Source: Pseudomonadota bacterium
GTDB lineage: Bacteria > Desulfobacterota > Desulfobulbia > Desulfobulbales > Desulfocapsaceae
Assembly: GCA_018820855.1 (NCBI GenBank)
Contig: JAHJNL010000042.1
Coordinates: forward strand, 16,240 to 80,239
Direction of reading: 5' to 3'
Length of the DNA: 64,000 bases
Positions 19,661 to 28,902 of this stretch are shown in pieces. The notes under the pieces are model-generated. The model did no database searches. It had not been told where the DNA came from and saw only the letters and a list, made by a program, of their open reading frames with translations. Position numbers and translations under genes: made by a program. Numbering within the stretch: the first letter of the stretch is position 1; each line of letters begins with the position of its first letter.

Positions 19661-20713
19661 TTACGAAGATAAATTACGATCAACCGTATCGAAAAATGCG
19701 GCAGCCCTGTCAGATGCCTCTTCCAGGGAATTACTGTTCTGCACTGCTGATGCGAGATGATGTCCGAAACGAAAGTTCTGTGCATAATAATAGGTAAATT
19801 GTTTTAAACGTCCGAGGCGTCTTTCTGGAAAAAAACGTTCGGTTAACAGGCCTATAAAACGCAAATAAATTTCTCGCATGGAAGGCTCTGGCACAATATC
19901 GATCCCATACAGTGAGCGGGCTATATCTGCAAAGAGCCAGGGTCTGCATACCGCCCCCCTGCCAATCATAAGTCCATCGGCACCAGACTGATCAAGACAT
20001 TTACGGGCATCCTCAACTGTAAAGATACCTCCGTTGGCAAGCACTGGTATCTCTACTGCCCTTTTCACCTTTCCGATCCAGTCCCAACGCGCCTTTCTGC
20101 AAAATTTCTCCCCCTGCAGACGTCCGTGAACGGTGAGCAGATCGACACCTTCATCTTCTAACATTCTGCAGAAAGCGACCAATGCTTTTTCATCCAGCAT
20201 TTTCCCAAGTCTAATTTTTGCACTGACGGGAAGACTGGTTGCCTGCCTCAGACAAGCAACAGTCTTCTTAATGAAATCCAGTGACATGTAGGATCCTGCT
20301 CCCTGTTTGCGCAATACAGGGGCAGGACAGCCCAGATTCAGATCAATCCCCTGCGCATTAAGAGCGTGCAGACGGTCGACGGCCGGAAGAATATCCTGTC
20401 CAGGAGCAACAAAAATTTGATAAAAGAAAGGAGATTCGGCCTTTGTTCTACAGAGAAAGGGGGAGACAGTCTCATTTTCAATGGGTAATCTGGTCACTGA
20501 CAGCATCTCACTGAAAAACAGGCCTATGCCACCCAGCTCAAGGATCAGCAGACGCAATGCACTATGAGAGAGGCCGACCATAGGTGCAAGCGCCAGCGGC
20601 GGACGGCATTGCAAAACAGTTGCGGTTGTATCCCTTCGCATAACGCGTGAGGGTATTGAAAGGGCAACTGCCTTTGTCTCCTCAGACAGGGGAAAAGCCA
20701 CGGATGCACACAT
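19661..20713 (-). CDS. dus: tRNA-dihydrouridine synthase
   Basis: An FMN enzyme that reduces uridines in the tRNA D-loop. The 350-residue TIM-barrel protein has LALAPMVGLSHSALR at its N-terminal strand, the catalytic cysteine Cys129 in DLNLGCPAP, RKQGAGS just after it, and the FMN-phosphate segment VLANGGIFTVEDA...GADGLMIGRGAVCRPWLF. About 38 residues precede the barrel, so a start at the internal Met25 is possible. The start codon overlaps the upstream stop as TAATG (20715-20711 on the minus strand), implying translational coupling to the HEAT/cNMP/PilZ protein. Confidence 0.93.
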   Translation of the reverse strand: MCASVAFPLSEETKAVALSIPSRVMRRDTTATVLQCRPPLALAPMVGLSHSALRLLILELGGIGLFFSEMLSVTRLPIENETVSPFLCRTKAESPFFYQIFVAPGQDILPAVDRLHALNAQGIDLNLGCPAPVLRKQGAGSYMSLDFIKKTVACLRQATSLPVSAKIRLGKMLDEKALVAFCRMLEDEGVDLLTVHGRLQGEKFCRKARWDWIGKVKRAVEIPVLANGGIFTVEDARKCLDQSGADGLMIGRGAVCRPWLFADIARSLYGIDIVPEPSMREIYLRFIGLLTERFFPERRLGRLKQFTYYYAQNFRFGHHLASAVQNSNSLEEASDRAAAFFDTVDRNLSS

Positions 20714-23100
20714 TAATCTAGTTTTTTTTGCTTGTGCATTCGTACAATTTGCTTAATCGTTCCGGTTTCAATAGGTTCTTTGAACTGAACGTGAACAGAA
20801 TAATCACTCTCGACATATTGCTGAAAACGTACTGCGACAATATGGCCGATGCAGTTCACGACCTCTCCTTGATCAAGGGTGATACTTGTCTTAATCATTC
20901 TCCCAAGAAGAAGTCTGGCATTTTCCTTACGGGAAATACGAATGAAAAAGGAAAGTCCTCCTGTGGAAATATCAGCAAGTTCTCCCTTAAAACTTCGCTT
21001 ACCGAGATTGCCATACTTATCAAGCAGGGTATGCTTAACAAACAATGACAACGGATACCGTGCTGCTTGCCTGCGATCCGCCCCCGACATCTTTACCAAT
21101 TCCGGTACGGTATCCAATCGAGTACAATAATCGTGTAGGCAGGATTCCAAACCGGGAAATTGCTCTAGTAGTTCAAGGAATTTATCCCGTTCCAATACGT
21201 GTACCTGGGTTTCTGTAAGTGCAGTCAGAGTAACAGTCCAGACAGATACGTTAAAAAATGGTGAGGCCCCGATGATTTCACCAGGATTTACTCTTTTGAG
21301 AAATATTTCATCCCTGCCATGCAGACAGGAGAGTCTTACCTGGCCTGAATTAATGAAATAAAGACAGGAGGTTGCCATACCCTGCTCAACGATAGTATCT
21401 CCTGGCGGATAGTTTTTCTCCTGAAGAATATAATAGAGGGCATTAAACTCCTCTGTTGTCAGAGCATCATACAGATCTTGCCAGATACTGAGATGGTGGC
21501 TGGATATTGCAGAGGAACGCTCTTCTTCAATGCACTCGCCGGCTCTTATTACCTCTGTCAAGGCATTGGGATCAACCTCCAATATCCTATCTCTAAGCAT
21601 TTCAGCACTGTCAAAATCCTTTTCTTTGGCCGCCTCTATGCTTTTTTCATAAAGCAATAGACTGGCTTCGCTGACTTTTCCCTTGCCAAGGAGGATAGTG
21701 ACCTCTTCGTTCACTCGCTGTAGATTTCTCTTGGCCAGATTCCTGCTGACAGGATCGTTTTCAAAAGCAATTATTTTCTCAACTTCCTCCTCAACCACCT
21801 CAACTTGCTCTTCGACTTCCTCCCGGCCAAAGCGCGGGTTAAGGATATGTAAGGTCTGCCTGGCCACCTTAACCACCGAATCTGAATTCGGATTATAAAT
21901 CTCTTTGCGCTCCTCGACAAACATGTTCAAAAGATTAACAGCCCTGATAGAATTGCTCAAACGGAGATTGATTATAATTTTTTTCAGCAGTTCGTCACGA
22001 ACATGTGGGGCAAAAGAATCACGATTGGCAAAAAGATCAAGAAAGACTTCGGAGGTGTCTCCGCCTCCCAGTTGGCCAAGCTGAACGACCAACTGTTCCT
22101 TCAACTCATCACTCACAATTGGAAGTGCAGAGAGGAGATAATTTTTCTTGTTTTCCCCGCCGACCTCAAGGATACAATCAATAACCTGCTGCTGCACACG
22201 AATATCCTTATTTTCCAGGCAGGGCATAGTCAGTGGAATTAAATCCGGATCATTTATTGCTGTGATCATGAGAATGATATTCCGGATACCGTACCAGGGA
22301 AGATCTTTTTTCAAATATTCCTTCAGTAGGGGTACAGCGACATATCCTGTGGCAGGGATAAGACCGATCAGTCGCAGTCTGTTTTCCTTTTCTTTACAGG
22401 AAAGCAGGTGTTCCAGAAGATGCGTGGCAGCCTTGCGGCCAAGGTGGATGAGAATTTTTTCCGCATTTTGTCGCCGCTCACCCCTCCCCCGCAGACAGAC
22501 CAGAGTCAACTCCTCCAAAATATAATCGGCAGCCATTGCCTCCTGCGCCCTGCTCACCACGCTGCGGATGGCATTACTCTTTCCCAGACGTCCGGATTGA
22601 ATCTGATAAAAGGTCTCCAGAAGATAATCACACTCTTTCCATCGCCCTTCCTGTAACATTCTAATGCCATTTTCCTGTAATTGTCTGCAGACAGTGTTAC
22701 AGGAGGACAGGAAGGTGGTTTCCACTCGAAGCCAGCGAACAAGAATTCGGGTTACCTCATCCATGAGACCGCATTGATCAGTATGAAAGAGCAGTTCCGA
22801 ACAGAGACTGAGGGCCATGACAGCACGCTCACGCAGTTCAGGTTTCTCACTGCAGGCAGATTCCCCGAGTTTATCAAAAAGCAGTTTCACATGATCGCGA
22901 TCATCTGCACGGCAAAGCTCTTCTATAATTTGCGGAAGATGTTCTAAAAACTCATTATTCAGAAGAACGTCACTACGCCCCTGTTCAAGGTCAAGGATAA
23001 GCTTTGATAAGCGGCGCTGTACCCTGATTCTTTCCTGCTGTTTCAACAGAGCTTTGGCTTTCTCCTGAGCAGCTTTTTGCTTTTCTATATTAATTTCCAT
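20713..23100 (-). CDS. HEAT-repeat / cyclic-nucleotide-binding / PilZ multidomain protein
   Basis: A 795-residue cytosolic protein. A basic coiled N-terminus (about 1-50) is followed by a long helical HEAT-like array (about 60-440) and a short acidic linker rich in EEVEEQVEVVEEEV. A CRP-type cyclic-nucleotide-binding domain is at about 545-665 (PPGDTIVEQGMATSCLYFINSGQVRL), and a PilZ domain at about 673-795. The PilZ has both c-di-GMP motifs: R677-x-x-x-R681 (RRQAAR) and D710-x-S712-x-x-G715. It could therefore integrate cAMP/cGMP and c-di-GMP signals. The stop overlaps the dus start as TAATG. I do not recognise a named homologue. The output is unknown, presumably through protein contacts of the HEAT array. 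Confidence 0.82.
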   Translation of the reverse strand: MEINIEKQKAAQEKAKALLKQQERIRVQRRLSKLILDLEQGRSDVLLNNEFLEHLPQIIEELCRADDRDHVKLLFDKLGESACSEKPELRERAVMALSLCSELLFHTDQCGLMDEVTRILVRWLRVETTFLSSCNTVCRQLQENGIRMLQEGRWKECDYLLETFYQIQSGRLGKSNAIRSVVSRAQEAMAADYILEELTLVCLRGRGERRQNAEKILIHLGRKAATHLLEHLLSCKEKENRLRLIGLIPATGYVAVPLLKEYLKKDLPWYGIRNIILMITAINDPDLIPLTMPCLENKDIRVQQQVIDCILEVGGENKKNYLLSALPIVSDELKEQLVVQLGQLGGGDTSEVFLDLFANRDSFAPHVRDELLKKIIINLRLSNSIRAVNLLNMFVEERKEIYNPNSDSVVKVARQTLHILNPRFGREEVEEQVEVVEEEVEKIIAFENDPVSRNLAKRNLQRVNEEVTILLGKGKVSEASLLLYEKSIEAAKEKDFDSAEMLRDRILEVDPNALTEVIRAGECIEEERSSAISSHHLSIWQDLYDALTTEEFNALYYILQEKNYPPGDTIVEQGMATSCLYFINSGQVRLSCLHGRDEIFLKRVNPGEIIGASPFFNVSVWTVTLTALTETQVHVLERDKFLELLEQFPGLESCLHDYCTRLDTVPELVKMSGADRRQAARYPLSLFVKHTLLDKYGNLGKRSFKGELADISTGGLSFFIRISRKENARLLLGRMIKTSITLDQGEVVNCIGHIVAVRFQQYVESDYSVHVQFKEPIETGTIKQIVRMHKQKKLD

Positions 23101-23262
23101 GAGTACGAAAAATCCGAGGCAAACGGGCGTTCAATGCTCTATCATTATCAATCTGGCTCTCAGCAAAACAAATCAAAAGAAAAAAGATATTTTCCAATGC
23201 AGTAACTAATCTTTATTATTAGGTGATATCACAAGAAAATAAAGAAAAAAAGAAGATAACTT

Positions 23263-23829
23263 TCAATTACAGTGCCTTTTCTCCTGCAGAAAACATTTTT
23301 GTTTCTCTTTCAAAACATTGATATCCAGCGAATCAACTGTCATCAATAGCTTTGTATACTCTTCCTCAGAGTCAGGATAAGCTTGTTCAGCGGCTAATCC
23401 AAGCCAGGCAAGAGCCATGATAATACTCTGTTGCACCCCCTTCCCTTCTCTATACAATCGAGCAAGAAAAAACTGTGCCGCAGGCCAATCCTGCCGCGCT
23501 GCACACTCATACCAACGAGCTGCTGTGTTATAATCCTGTTTGACACCACTTCCATTTTCAAATTTTATTCCAAGATACAGACAGGCTCCGGCAACGTCTG
23601 CACGGGCGGCCTTTTCGAACCAAATTAACGACTGTTCCTGGTCACGCATAATTCCTTCCCCTCCATACTCATAAAGGAGAGCAAGGGCAAACTGTGACTC
23701 ACTATCACCCGCATCAGCAAATATTCTCACCTCAGAGATATAACTGTCTTCAGCGCCTAGAGTTTGTAACGGAAACATGGCCATAAGCAAAAAATAAAAA
23801 ATAACAATCGGGAGATTTAGCTGGTTCAT
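23263..23829 (-). CDS. exported Sel1-repeat protein
   Basis: A 188-residue protein with an N-terminal signal peptide (hydrophobic residues 8-24, likely cleavage after LGA). Three or so Sel1-like TPR repeats follow (ALLYEYGGEGIMRDQEQSLI, YLGIKFENGSGVKQDYNTA, FLARLYREGKGVQQSIIMA). Sel1 proteins are periplasmic scaffolds, and this one has no catalytic domain. The start has no clear Shine-Dalgarno. It may be the last gene of a minus-strand run with the PilZ protein downstream (162 bp), but the terminator of the lipoprotein gene separates it from upstream genes. Confidence 0.82.
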   Translation of the reverse strand: MNQLNLPIVIFYFLLMAMFPLQTLGAEDSYISEVRIFADAGDSESQFALALLYEYGGEGIMRDQEQSLIWFEKAARADVAGACLYLGIKFENGSGVKQDYNTAARWYECAARQDWPAAQFFLARLYREGKGVQQSIIMALAWLGLAAEQAYPDSEEEYTKLLMTVDSLDINVLKEKQKCFLQEKRHCN

Positions 23830-23877
23830 TATTTATTCGCGACTTCGAGGAGAACCTGAGAACTTTTAATACTTCGC

Positions 23878-23919
23878 AAAAAAAACAGCCGTTACCTCTT
23901 AGAGAAGAGATAACGGCTG
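23878..23919 (-). terminator. intrinsic terminator of the lipoprotein gene
   Basis: CAGCCGTTA-C-CTCTT (23886-23900) pairs with AAGAG-A-TAACGGCTG (23905-23919) around an AGAG loop. On the minus strand the hairpin is followed by eight U residues (A-run at 23878-23885). It ends the gene at 23979-24479. Confidence 0.85.
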
Positions 23920-23978
23920 AAACAACACCAAAACAGGGTTAAATTCCGTTCATTCCCTGCAGAAAACAAGTTTCGCAG

Positions 23979-24479
23979 TTATTCGATGGGTTCACCAAAT
24001 GCATTCAATGACTTAGCTGCAGCGACATCCACAGTAACATACAAGGTTACCGTGGTATCAGACAGGGGTCCGTTATTTTCGATATTCATCATACAGGTCC
24101 TGTTGGGTTTGGTAAAAGCAAGAATCACATTCTGATAGGATACTTCACCGACAAGTTTCCACTTCTTTTGCTTCATGGAAGCAATAACAAAATTTTTCAA
24201 AGAATTAATTTCCACCCTTCCTGAGTAGTGGAGAATCCCTCCCCTGAATGAGTCAGTTGAGATTGACATGCTTTTCTTTGTGTCAATTTTCATCTCCGCC
24301 GGGAGCTCAATGTCATCATAATTTGCTACGGCGCTGGTTACTGACGGGAGATCCTCAAGAGGTGCTCCCATAGGAGCTGTACTTGTAGTAGTACCCGGTA
24401 TACAGCCACCCAGTACCACGAGCCAGGCTGCAATCAGACAAAAAGTAATCCTTCGTTTCGGTAAAAAAACATCTTTCAT
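23979..24479 (-). CDS. putative lipoprotein of unknown function
   Basis: A 166-residue protein with a basic N-terminus, a hydrophobic segment and a lipobox ending LGGC (Cys26), so a lipoprotein. After a low-complexity spacer (TTTSTAPMGAP) there is a compact domain with alternating hydrophobic strands (about 55-160) and no recognised motif. GGAG precedes the ATG. A terminator follows. Similar short lipoproteins are common in this bacterial group, but I cannot name a family or function. Confidence 0.75.
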   Translation of the reverse strand: MKDVFLPKRRITFCLIAAWLVVLGGCIPGTTTSTAPMGAPLEDLPSVTSAVANYDDIELPAEMKIDTKKSMSISTDSFRGGILHYSGRVEINSLKNFVIASMKQKKWKLVGEVSYQNVILAFTKPNRTCMMNIENNGPLSDTTVTLYVTVDVAAAKSLNAFGEPIE

Positions 24480-24742
24480 AGTATTTTCTCCATCTTTTTC
24501 TAATAGTTAATAATTCTAAAACGCTAAAGACAGCTTTCAACACCCCGTAAGGAAGGGAAACTGCCTCTAAAATAATTTCGAGAATTTAGTTTTTGTCATA
24601 AAAAGCAAAGAAACTATTTGAAAGGCACTTACCACTTAAAAGTTCAGCTTTTCAAAACAGAAACAAGAAAAGAATCGACATTACCAGTAGATAGTTCAGA
24701 AGATAATATTTGTCGAGATTTTTTTCGCTTTTGCATTATGCC

Positions 24743-26194
24743 TCAGGACAGACCTCCGACACACATGTATTTTATTTCCAGATATTCATCTATGCCATAC
24801 ATGGAACCCTCTCTTCCTATCCCTGATTCTTTCATTCCTCCAAAAGGAGCTGATTCCGAAGAAAGAACTCCGGTGTTAACACCAACCATACCATATTCCA
24901 GAGCCTCTGTAATTCTCCAGCAACGCGCCATATCACGACTGTAAAAATACGATGCCAATCCATATTGAGAATCATTGGCCATGGCAACGGCATCTTCCTC
25001 TTTTTGAAATACAAAGAGTGGGGCCACAGGGCCAAACGTCTCTTCTCTGGCAATCTTCATGTCACTGGTTACATCCAGAAGGATAGTGGGTTCAAAGAAG
25101 AATCCTGTATTCCCTGACCGTTTCCCCCCGACAACAATCCTTGCTCCTTTTTCACAGGCATCCCTGATCTGCTCTTCAACCTTGAGAACGGCATTCAAGT
25201 CTATCAACGGGCCCTGATTCGTATCCGTCTGAAATCCTGATCCGGTATGCAACTGCGACTCAACTGCAGCAGCCAGTTTCTCAGCGAAGGCCTCATACAC
25301 TCCCTCTTGAACGATGAAACGGTTGGCACAAACACAGGTCTGGCCGGCATTTCTGTACTTTGAAGCCATAGCACCGGCTACTGCTGCATCAATATCGGCA
25401 TCATCAAAGACGATAAATGGAGCATGGCCACCAAGTTCCAGAGAAATTTTTTTAACAGTGTCGCTGCAGGCAGCCATCAGCTGTTTTCCCACTGGAGTGG
25501 AACCAGTAAAACTCAATTTACGGACAATAGGATTTGCGGTTAGTTCTGCACCGATCTCTTGTGCCGGGCCTGTGAGTACATTAAAAACTCCTGGTGGAAT
25601 TCCAGCACGGTGGGCAAGTTCAGCCAGGGCAAGGGCTGAAAAAGGTGTCTGGGCAGCCGGCTTTACGACTACAGTACAACCCGCAGCAAGGGCAGGTGCA
25701 GCTTTTCTGGTAATCATAGCGGAAGGAAAATTCCAGGGAGTGATCGCCGCACAGACCCCCACAGGTTCCTTGAGCACCACGATCCGTTTGTCTTTCTGAG
25801 CCATGGGAATGGTGTTGCCGTAGACTCTTTTAGCCTCTTCGGCAAACCATTCAACATAAGCTGCCCCATACAAGATCTCCCCTTCTGCCTCTGCTATGGG
25901 TTTCCCCTGTTCGCTGGTCATAATGATGGCCAGATCTTTCTTATGACTCACAATAAGATCAAACCATTTCTTCAGATACCCGGAACGTTCCTTGGCAGTC
26001 AGATTTCTCCATGGCAGATAGGCCCGCTGAGCAGCTTCAATGGCTGCCCTTGTCTCGGTAGTCCCAAGTGCAGGAACAGAACCAATGACACTGCTATCCG
26101 CTGGATTTGACACCTCAATTCTCTTCTCGGAATTAACCCAATTGCCATCGATATAACATTCCTGCCTGAAAAGAGCAGGATCTTCTATCTTCAT
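24743..26194 (-). CDS. gabD: NAD(P)-dependent succinate-semialdehyde dehydrogenase
   Basis: A 483-residue aldehyde dehydrogenase, closest by eye to GabD, oxidising succinate semialdehyde to succinate. The catalytic glutamate is in SLELGGHAPF and the nucleophilic cysteine in NAGQTCVCANR. The N-terminus YIDGNWVNSE and the ITPWNFPSAMITRK coenzyme segment are GabD-like. The ATG at 26194 with GAGG six bases upstream is preferred over a TTG at 26209, and gives the length of the E. coli enzyme. No GABA transaminase is beside it. Substrate specificity within the ALDH family is inferred. Confidence 0.88.
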   Translation of the reverse strand: MKIEDPALFRQECYIDGNWVNSEKRIEVSNPADSSVIGSVPALGTTETRAAIEAAQRAYLPWRNLTAKERSGYLKKWFDLIVSHKKDLAIIMTSEQGKPIAEAEGEILYGAAYVEWFAEEAKRVYGNTIPMAQKDKRIVVLKEPVGVCAAITPWNFPSAMITRKAAPALAAGCTVVVKPAAQTPFSALALAELAHRAGIPPGVFNVLTGPAQEIGAELTANPIVRKLSFTGSTPVGKQLMAACSDTVKKISLELGGHAPFIVFDDADIDAAVAGAMASKYRNAGQTCVCANRFIVQEGVYEAFAEKLAAAVESQLHTGSGFQTDTNQGPLIDLNAVLKVEEQIRDACEKGARIVVGGKRSGNTGFFFEPTILLDVTSDMKIAREETFGPVAPLFVFQKEEDAVAMANDSQYGLASYFYSRDMARCWRITEALEYGMVGVNTGVLSSESAPFGGMKESGIGREGSMYGIDEYLEIKYMCVGGLS

Positions 26195-26538
26195 CTCACA
26201 CCTCAACAAAAGAAAAACAGATCAAAAAAAAAGCCACTTAATTTGGGTTCATTTCCGGCCAATATTCCAGTACAGAGCGCACTCTTGCTCATTGTACCTT
26301 GCAGCAATGCTAACATAAGAAGTTTTATAAATCATCTAACACCGTTACACCAATCATTTTTTTCTTTTCAGGTCAGCATCCTTTGCTACTCGACACTGAT
26401 GCTCGCGTAGTTTACAATAGAAATGCAATTGCTTTGCAGATACAATATTACGAAACAATGACGCGTGCACTCTATCTGAAGAAGTAGCCAGAAAGATAGC
26501 TCACGCCAGAATATTCACGACAACAACGGAATAATAGC
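26195..26538. other. intergenic region between gabD and the S4-domain gene
   Basis: A 344-bp AT-rich divergent region. It should contain promoters for both genes. TACAAT near 26443 could be a -10 element but has no matching -35 at normal spacing. No small gene or RNA is recognised. Confidence 0.45.
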
Positions 26539-26796
26539 TTGCCGGCACTCGAAAAAGACACTCAAGTAGCACAAAAACAGACACCCGTTTTCATATCTCG
26601 TGAGCCGATTCGGCTTGGCCAGTTTTTAAAGCTGGCCGATACTGTGCAAGATGGATTAGAGGCAAAGATACGAATAGCCAACGGCGATATCCAGGTCAAC
26701 GGCCAAATAGAAACGCGGCGGGGAAAAAAACTGATCCATGGTGATATGGTAAAAATAGACGACCTTCTTCTGCTGGTGACAAGCAAAGAAAAATGA
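26539..26796 (+). CDS. small S4-domain RNA-binding protein (YbcJ-like)
   Basis: An 85-residue protein that is essentially one S4 RNA-binding domain: IRLGQFLKLADTVQDGLEAK and the IANGDIQVNGQIETRRGKKLIHGDMVKI core match YbcJ/RNA-binding S4 proteins. The preceding 20 residues look disordered. The start is a TTG at 26539, with only a weak GGA upstream, so the exact start is uncertain. Role presumably RNA or ribosome binding. It is convergent with the cyclase gene. Confidence 0.8.
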   Translation: MPALEKDTQVAQKQTPVFISREPIRLGQFLKLADTVQDGLEAKIRIANGDIQVNGQIETRRGKKLIHGDMVKIDDLLLLVTSKEK

Positions 26797-26853
26797 TACC
26801 AGTCTCCTCGTGTGCCGTACGGGTCTGAGGACACTGAGAAGAATCGGTTTTGG

Positions 26854-26878
26854 ATCATTGGAGGACAGCTCCAATGAT
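26854..26878. terminator. inverted repeat between convergent genes
   Basis: ATCATTGGAG (26854-26863) and CTCCAATGAT (26869-26878) form a perfect 10-bp stem with a GACAG loop. It lies between the convergent S4-domain gene and the cyclase gene. There is no U-run on either side, so it may be a weak terminator or a stabilising hairpin. Confidence 0.4.
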
Positions 26879-26905
26879 GCACTTACATGATCTTAAAGAA
26901 AAGTC

Positions 26906-28477
26906 CTATTTTTTCCAAGCATCCTTTATCTCATCCGAGCGGATCGAATAAAGTTTTGTCACCTTTTCCAGTCCCCGGAGCTGCCTGGCTTTTTCTTCCT
27001 GCATTGGAAACGCTCCCACCACATCCCTGTATACCGACTCAGTGATCAAAATCTGCCCCGACTCGGTATCAGATGCCAATCGTTGAGCGATGTTTACATC
27101 AGTTCCGATAACCGTATAGTCCAATCTTCTGGAAGAGCCAACATTTCCGTGAAAAACCTCTCCTCGGCTTATCCCTATCCCCAGACCTAACTGTTCAAAA
27201 ATATCTGATTTCTGGAACCATTTGTGCCGCAACTTATCAAACGCCTGAGTAAGTTCAATGGCCGTAGACACAGCTGCCTTAGAAGGATCTTCCAGGGCTA
27301 TTGGAGCACCGTAGGCAACGAGAGCGGCATCACCCATAAATTTATCCAATGTCCCTTTCCAGGAAAAAACAATCTCAGAAAACAGATCAAAAAATTCAGT
27401 GAGAAAAAGCCTGAGTTCATGGTGAGACAGGTGCTGCACTGCCAGAGTAAAATTTCTGATATCTGCAAAAAGGATGGTAATCTCTTTGACTCCACCTATT
27501 TCCATGGGATTTTGCGTAGAGTTCAACAGTATTTCAGCAATCTCCGGAGCAACATATTGTTCAAAGAGGGCCTTTGTCCGGGCATTCTGCTCTCGCTCTT
27601 CCATATAGGCAACATTATGAATAGCCATAACTGCCTGCCCGCAGATCACCGACAACATCTCGATATCAGACTGACTATATTCCACTTCCTTGACGGTCTG
27701 ACTGATATTTATAACTCCAAGCACCTTTCCCCTTCCGGAAAGTGGAAAAGAGATTGAGGCCGTGATATCATCGCGATGCAGAAAACTTTTAAATGGCGAT
27801 TGAGCCTGAGTCTGCTTGTTCAAAATAACAGGTTTACCATGTTTATAAACCCAGCCCGCAATTTTTTCGCCGGACTTCACAGCAATGGAGGAAGCCAACT
27901 CCTTATCCATGCCCCTGGATGCCACCACCTTTAAACAATTTTCCTGTTCCACAAACATCATCAACGAAACACAAGGAACACTGATCTGCATGCAGACAGC
28001 CTCCAGGAGTTCTTCATAGACTTCCTGATAAGAAGCGGCAGAAAGAAATTTTTCACCAAGCTTATAGAGTGGGAGCAAGGTTTTCAGACGGGTATTTTCT
28101 TCACGGAGGCGGCCAAGGGCGAGGGCTTCCTGAACGGCCTTGACCAACTCGCCTGTATCAAGAGGTTTTCCCAAAACACGACTGAACCCCTTGTTCATAG
28201 CCTCTACGACCATATCCATATTGGCATGACCAGTAACAAGAATGCCAATGATCCCGGGATTCGTCTGACGAATTATGTCAAAAGTTTCCATGCCACTCAT
28301 CCCTGGAAGCATAGCGTCTACAATGGCAAGATCGAAATGCGATTCCATGGCCAGCTCAACAGCCTGTTCTCCACTGTAGGCACAGAAAACATCATGGCCG
28401 ATATCGCCAAGGGCAATTCTACTCATATCGGCAATAAATGCCTCATCATCTACAACTAGGATTTTATGTGCAACCAT
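26906..28477 (-). CDS. receiver-GAF-class III adenylate cyclase
   Basis: A 523-residue soluble cyclase. The receiver domain is about 1-120, with Asp10/Asp11 and phosphoacceptor Asp54. A GAF domain is at about 140-300 and a class III nucleotide cyclase domain at about 325-510. In the cyclase, TILFADIRNFT and KFMGDAALVAYG carry the two metal aspartates, KFMGD carries the lysine expected for adenine selection, and TVIGTDVNIAQRL holds the C-terminal active-site residues. It is therefore likely an active adenylate cyclase making cAMP under two-component and GAF control. No partner kinase is adjacent. A cyclic-nucleotide-binding protein lies 4 kb away (20713-23100). Confidence 0.9.
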   Translation of the reverse strand: MVAHKILVVDDEAFIADMSRIALGDIGHDVFCAYSGEQAVELAMESHFDLAIVDAMLPGMSGMETFDIIRQTNPGIIGILVTGHANMDMVVEAMNKGFSRVLGKPLDTGELVKAVQEALALGRLREENTRLKTLLPLYKLGEKFLSAASYQEVYEELLEAVCMQISVPCVSLMMFVEQENCLKVVASRGMDKELASSIAVKSGEKIAGWVYKHGKPVILNKQTQAQSPFKSFLHRDDITASISFPLSGRGKVLGVINISQTVKEVEYSQSDIEMLSVICGQAVMAIHNVAYMEEREQNARTKALFEQYVAPEIAEILLNSTQNPMEIGGVKEITILFADIRNFTLAVQHLSHHELRLFLTEFFDLFSEIVFSWKGTLDKFMGDAALVAYGAPIALEDPSKAAVSTAIELTQAFDKLRHKWFQKSDIFEQLGLGIGISRGEVFHGNVGSSRRLDYTVIGTDVNIAQRLASDTESGQILITESVYRDVVGAFPMQEEKARQLRGLEKVTKLYSIRSDEIKDAWKK

Positions 28478-28902
28478 CGACTATTCTTTGTCTCTCGACA
28501 GGATAAGGTATATTAGGAATTCTCGGACAATAGGCAGTATCACCAGTAACTACAACAAAAGAATACTACCATCCAGCTTCTCTGGTTTCAAGTGATAGCC
28601 TTGACCTTTTATTATTATTTGCTTCATAAAAAAAAAACAGGTACTTTTTATAGACTGATCGAGTAACTTTCTTGCTTTTTATGATAAAAGATTCAAAGCT
28701 GAATCAGCTAATACCTTATAAGGTACCCGTCTGCTATTAAGGGATATGCACGCCCCTCAGGGGTACTGAAGAGAGTCCTTTAGACTCAGTAAACAATACC
28801 TGATCGTTACATTGGAAATGAATTCTGCTTTCTGCTCAAAAATAAAGCAAGTAAGATAACTCCATTGCCATTGTTTTACACCATCCTTATTACCGGATAA
28901 CC
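28478..28902. other. intergenic region with small hairpins, upstream of rarA
   Basis: A 425-bp region. It holds two short hairpins, CCCC-TCA-GGGG (28753-28763) and GAGTC-CTTTA-GACTC (28773-28787), followed by ACCTGATC. The order slightly resembles a TPP riboswitch, but conserved parts are missing (see rejected items). No open frame is convincing. Confidence 0.4.

Noticed and set aside
28741..28830. Resemblance to a TPP riboswitch (AGGGGTACTGAAGA ... ACCTGATC) before rarA
   Set aside because: The order is suggestive, but CTGAGA is altered, the P4/P5 consensus and the closing stem cannot be formed, and rarA is not a thiamine gene.
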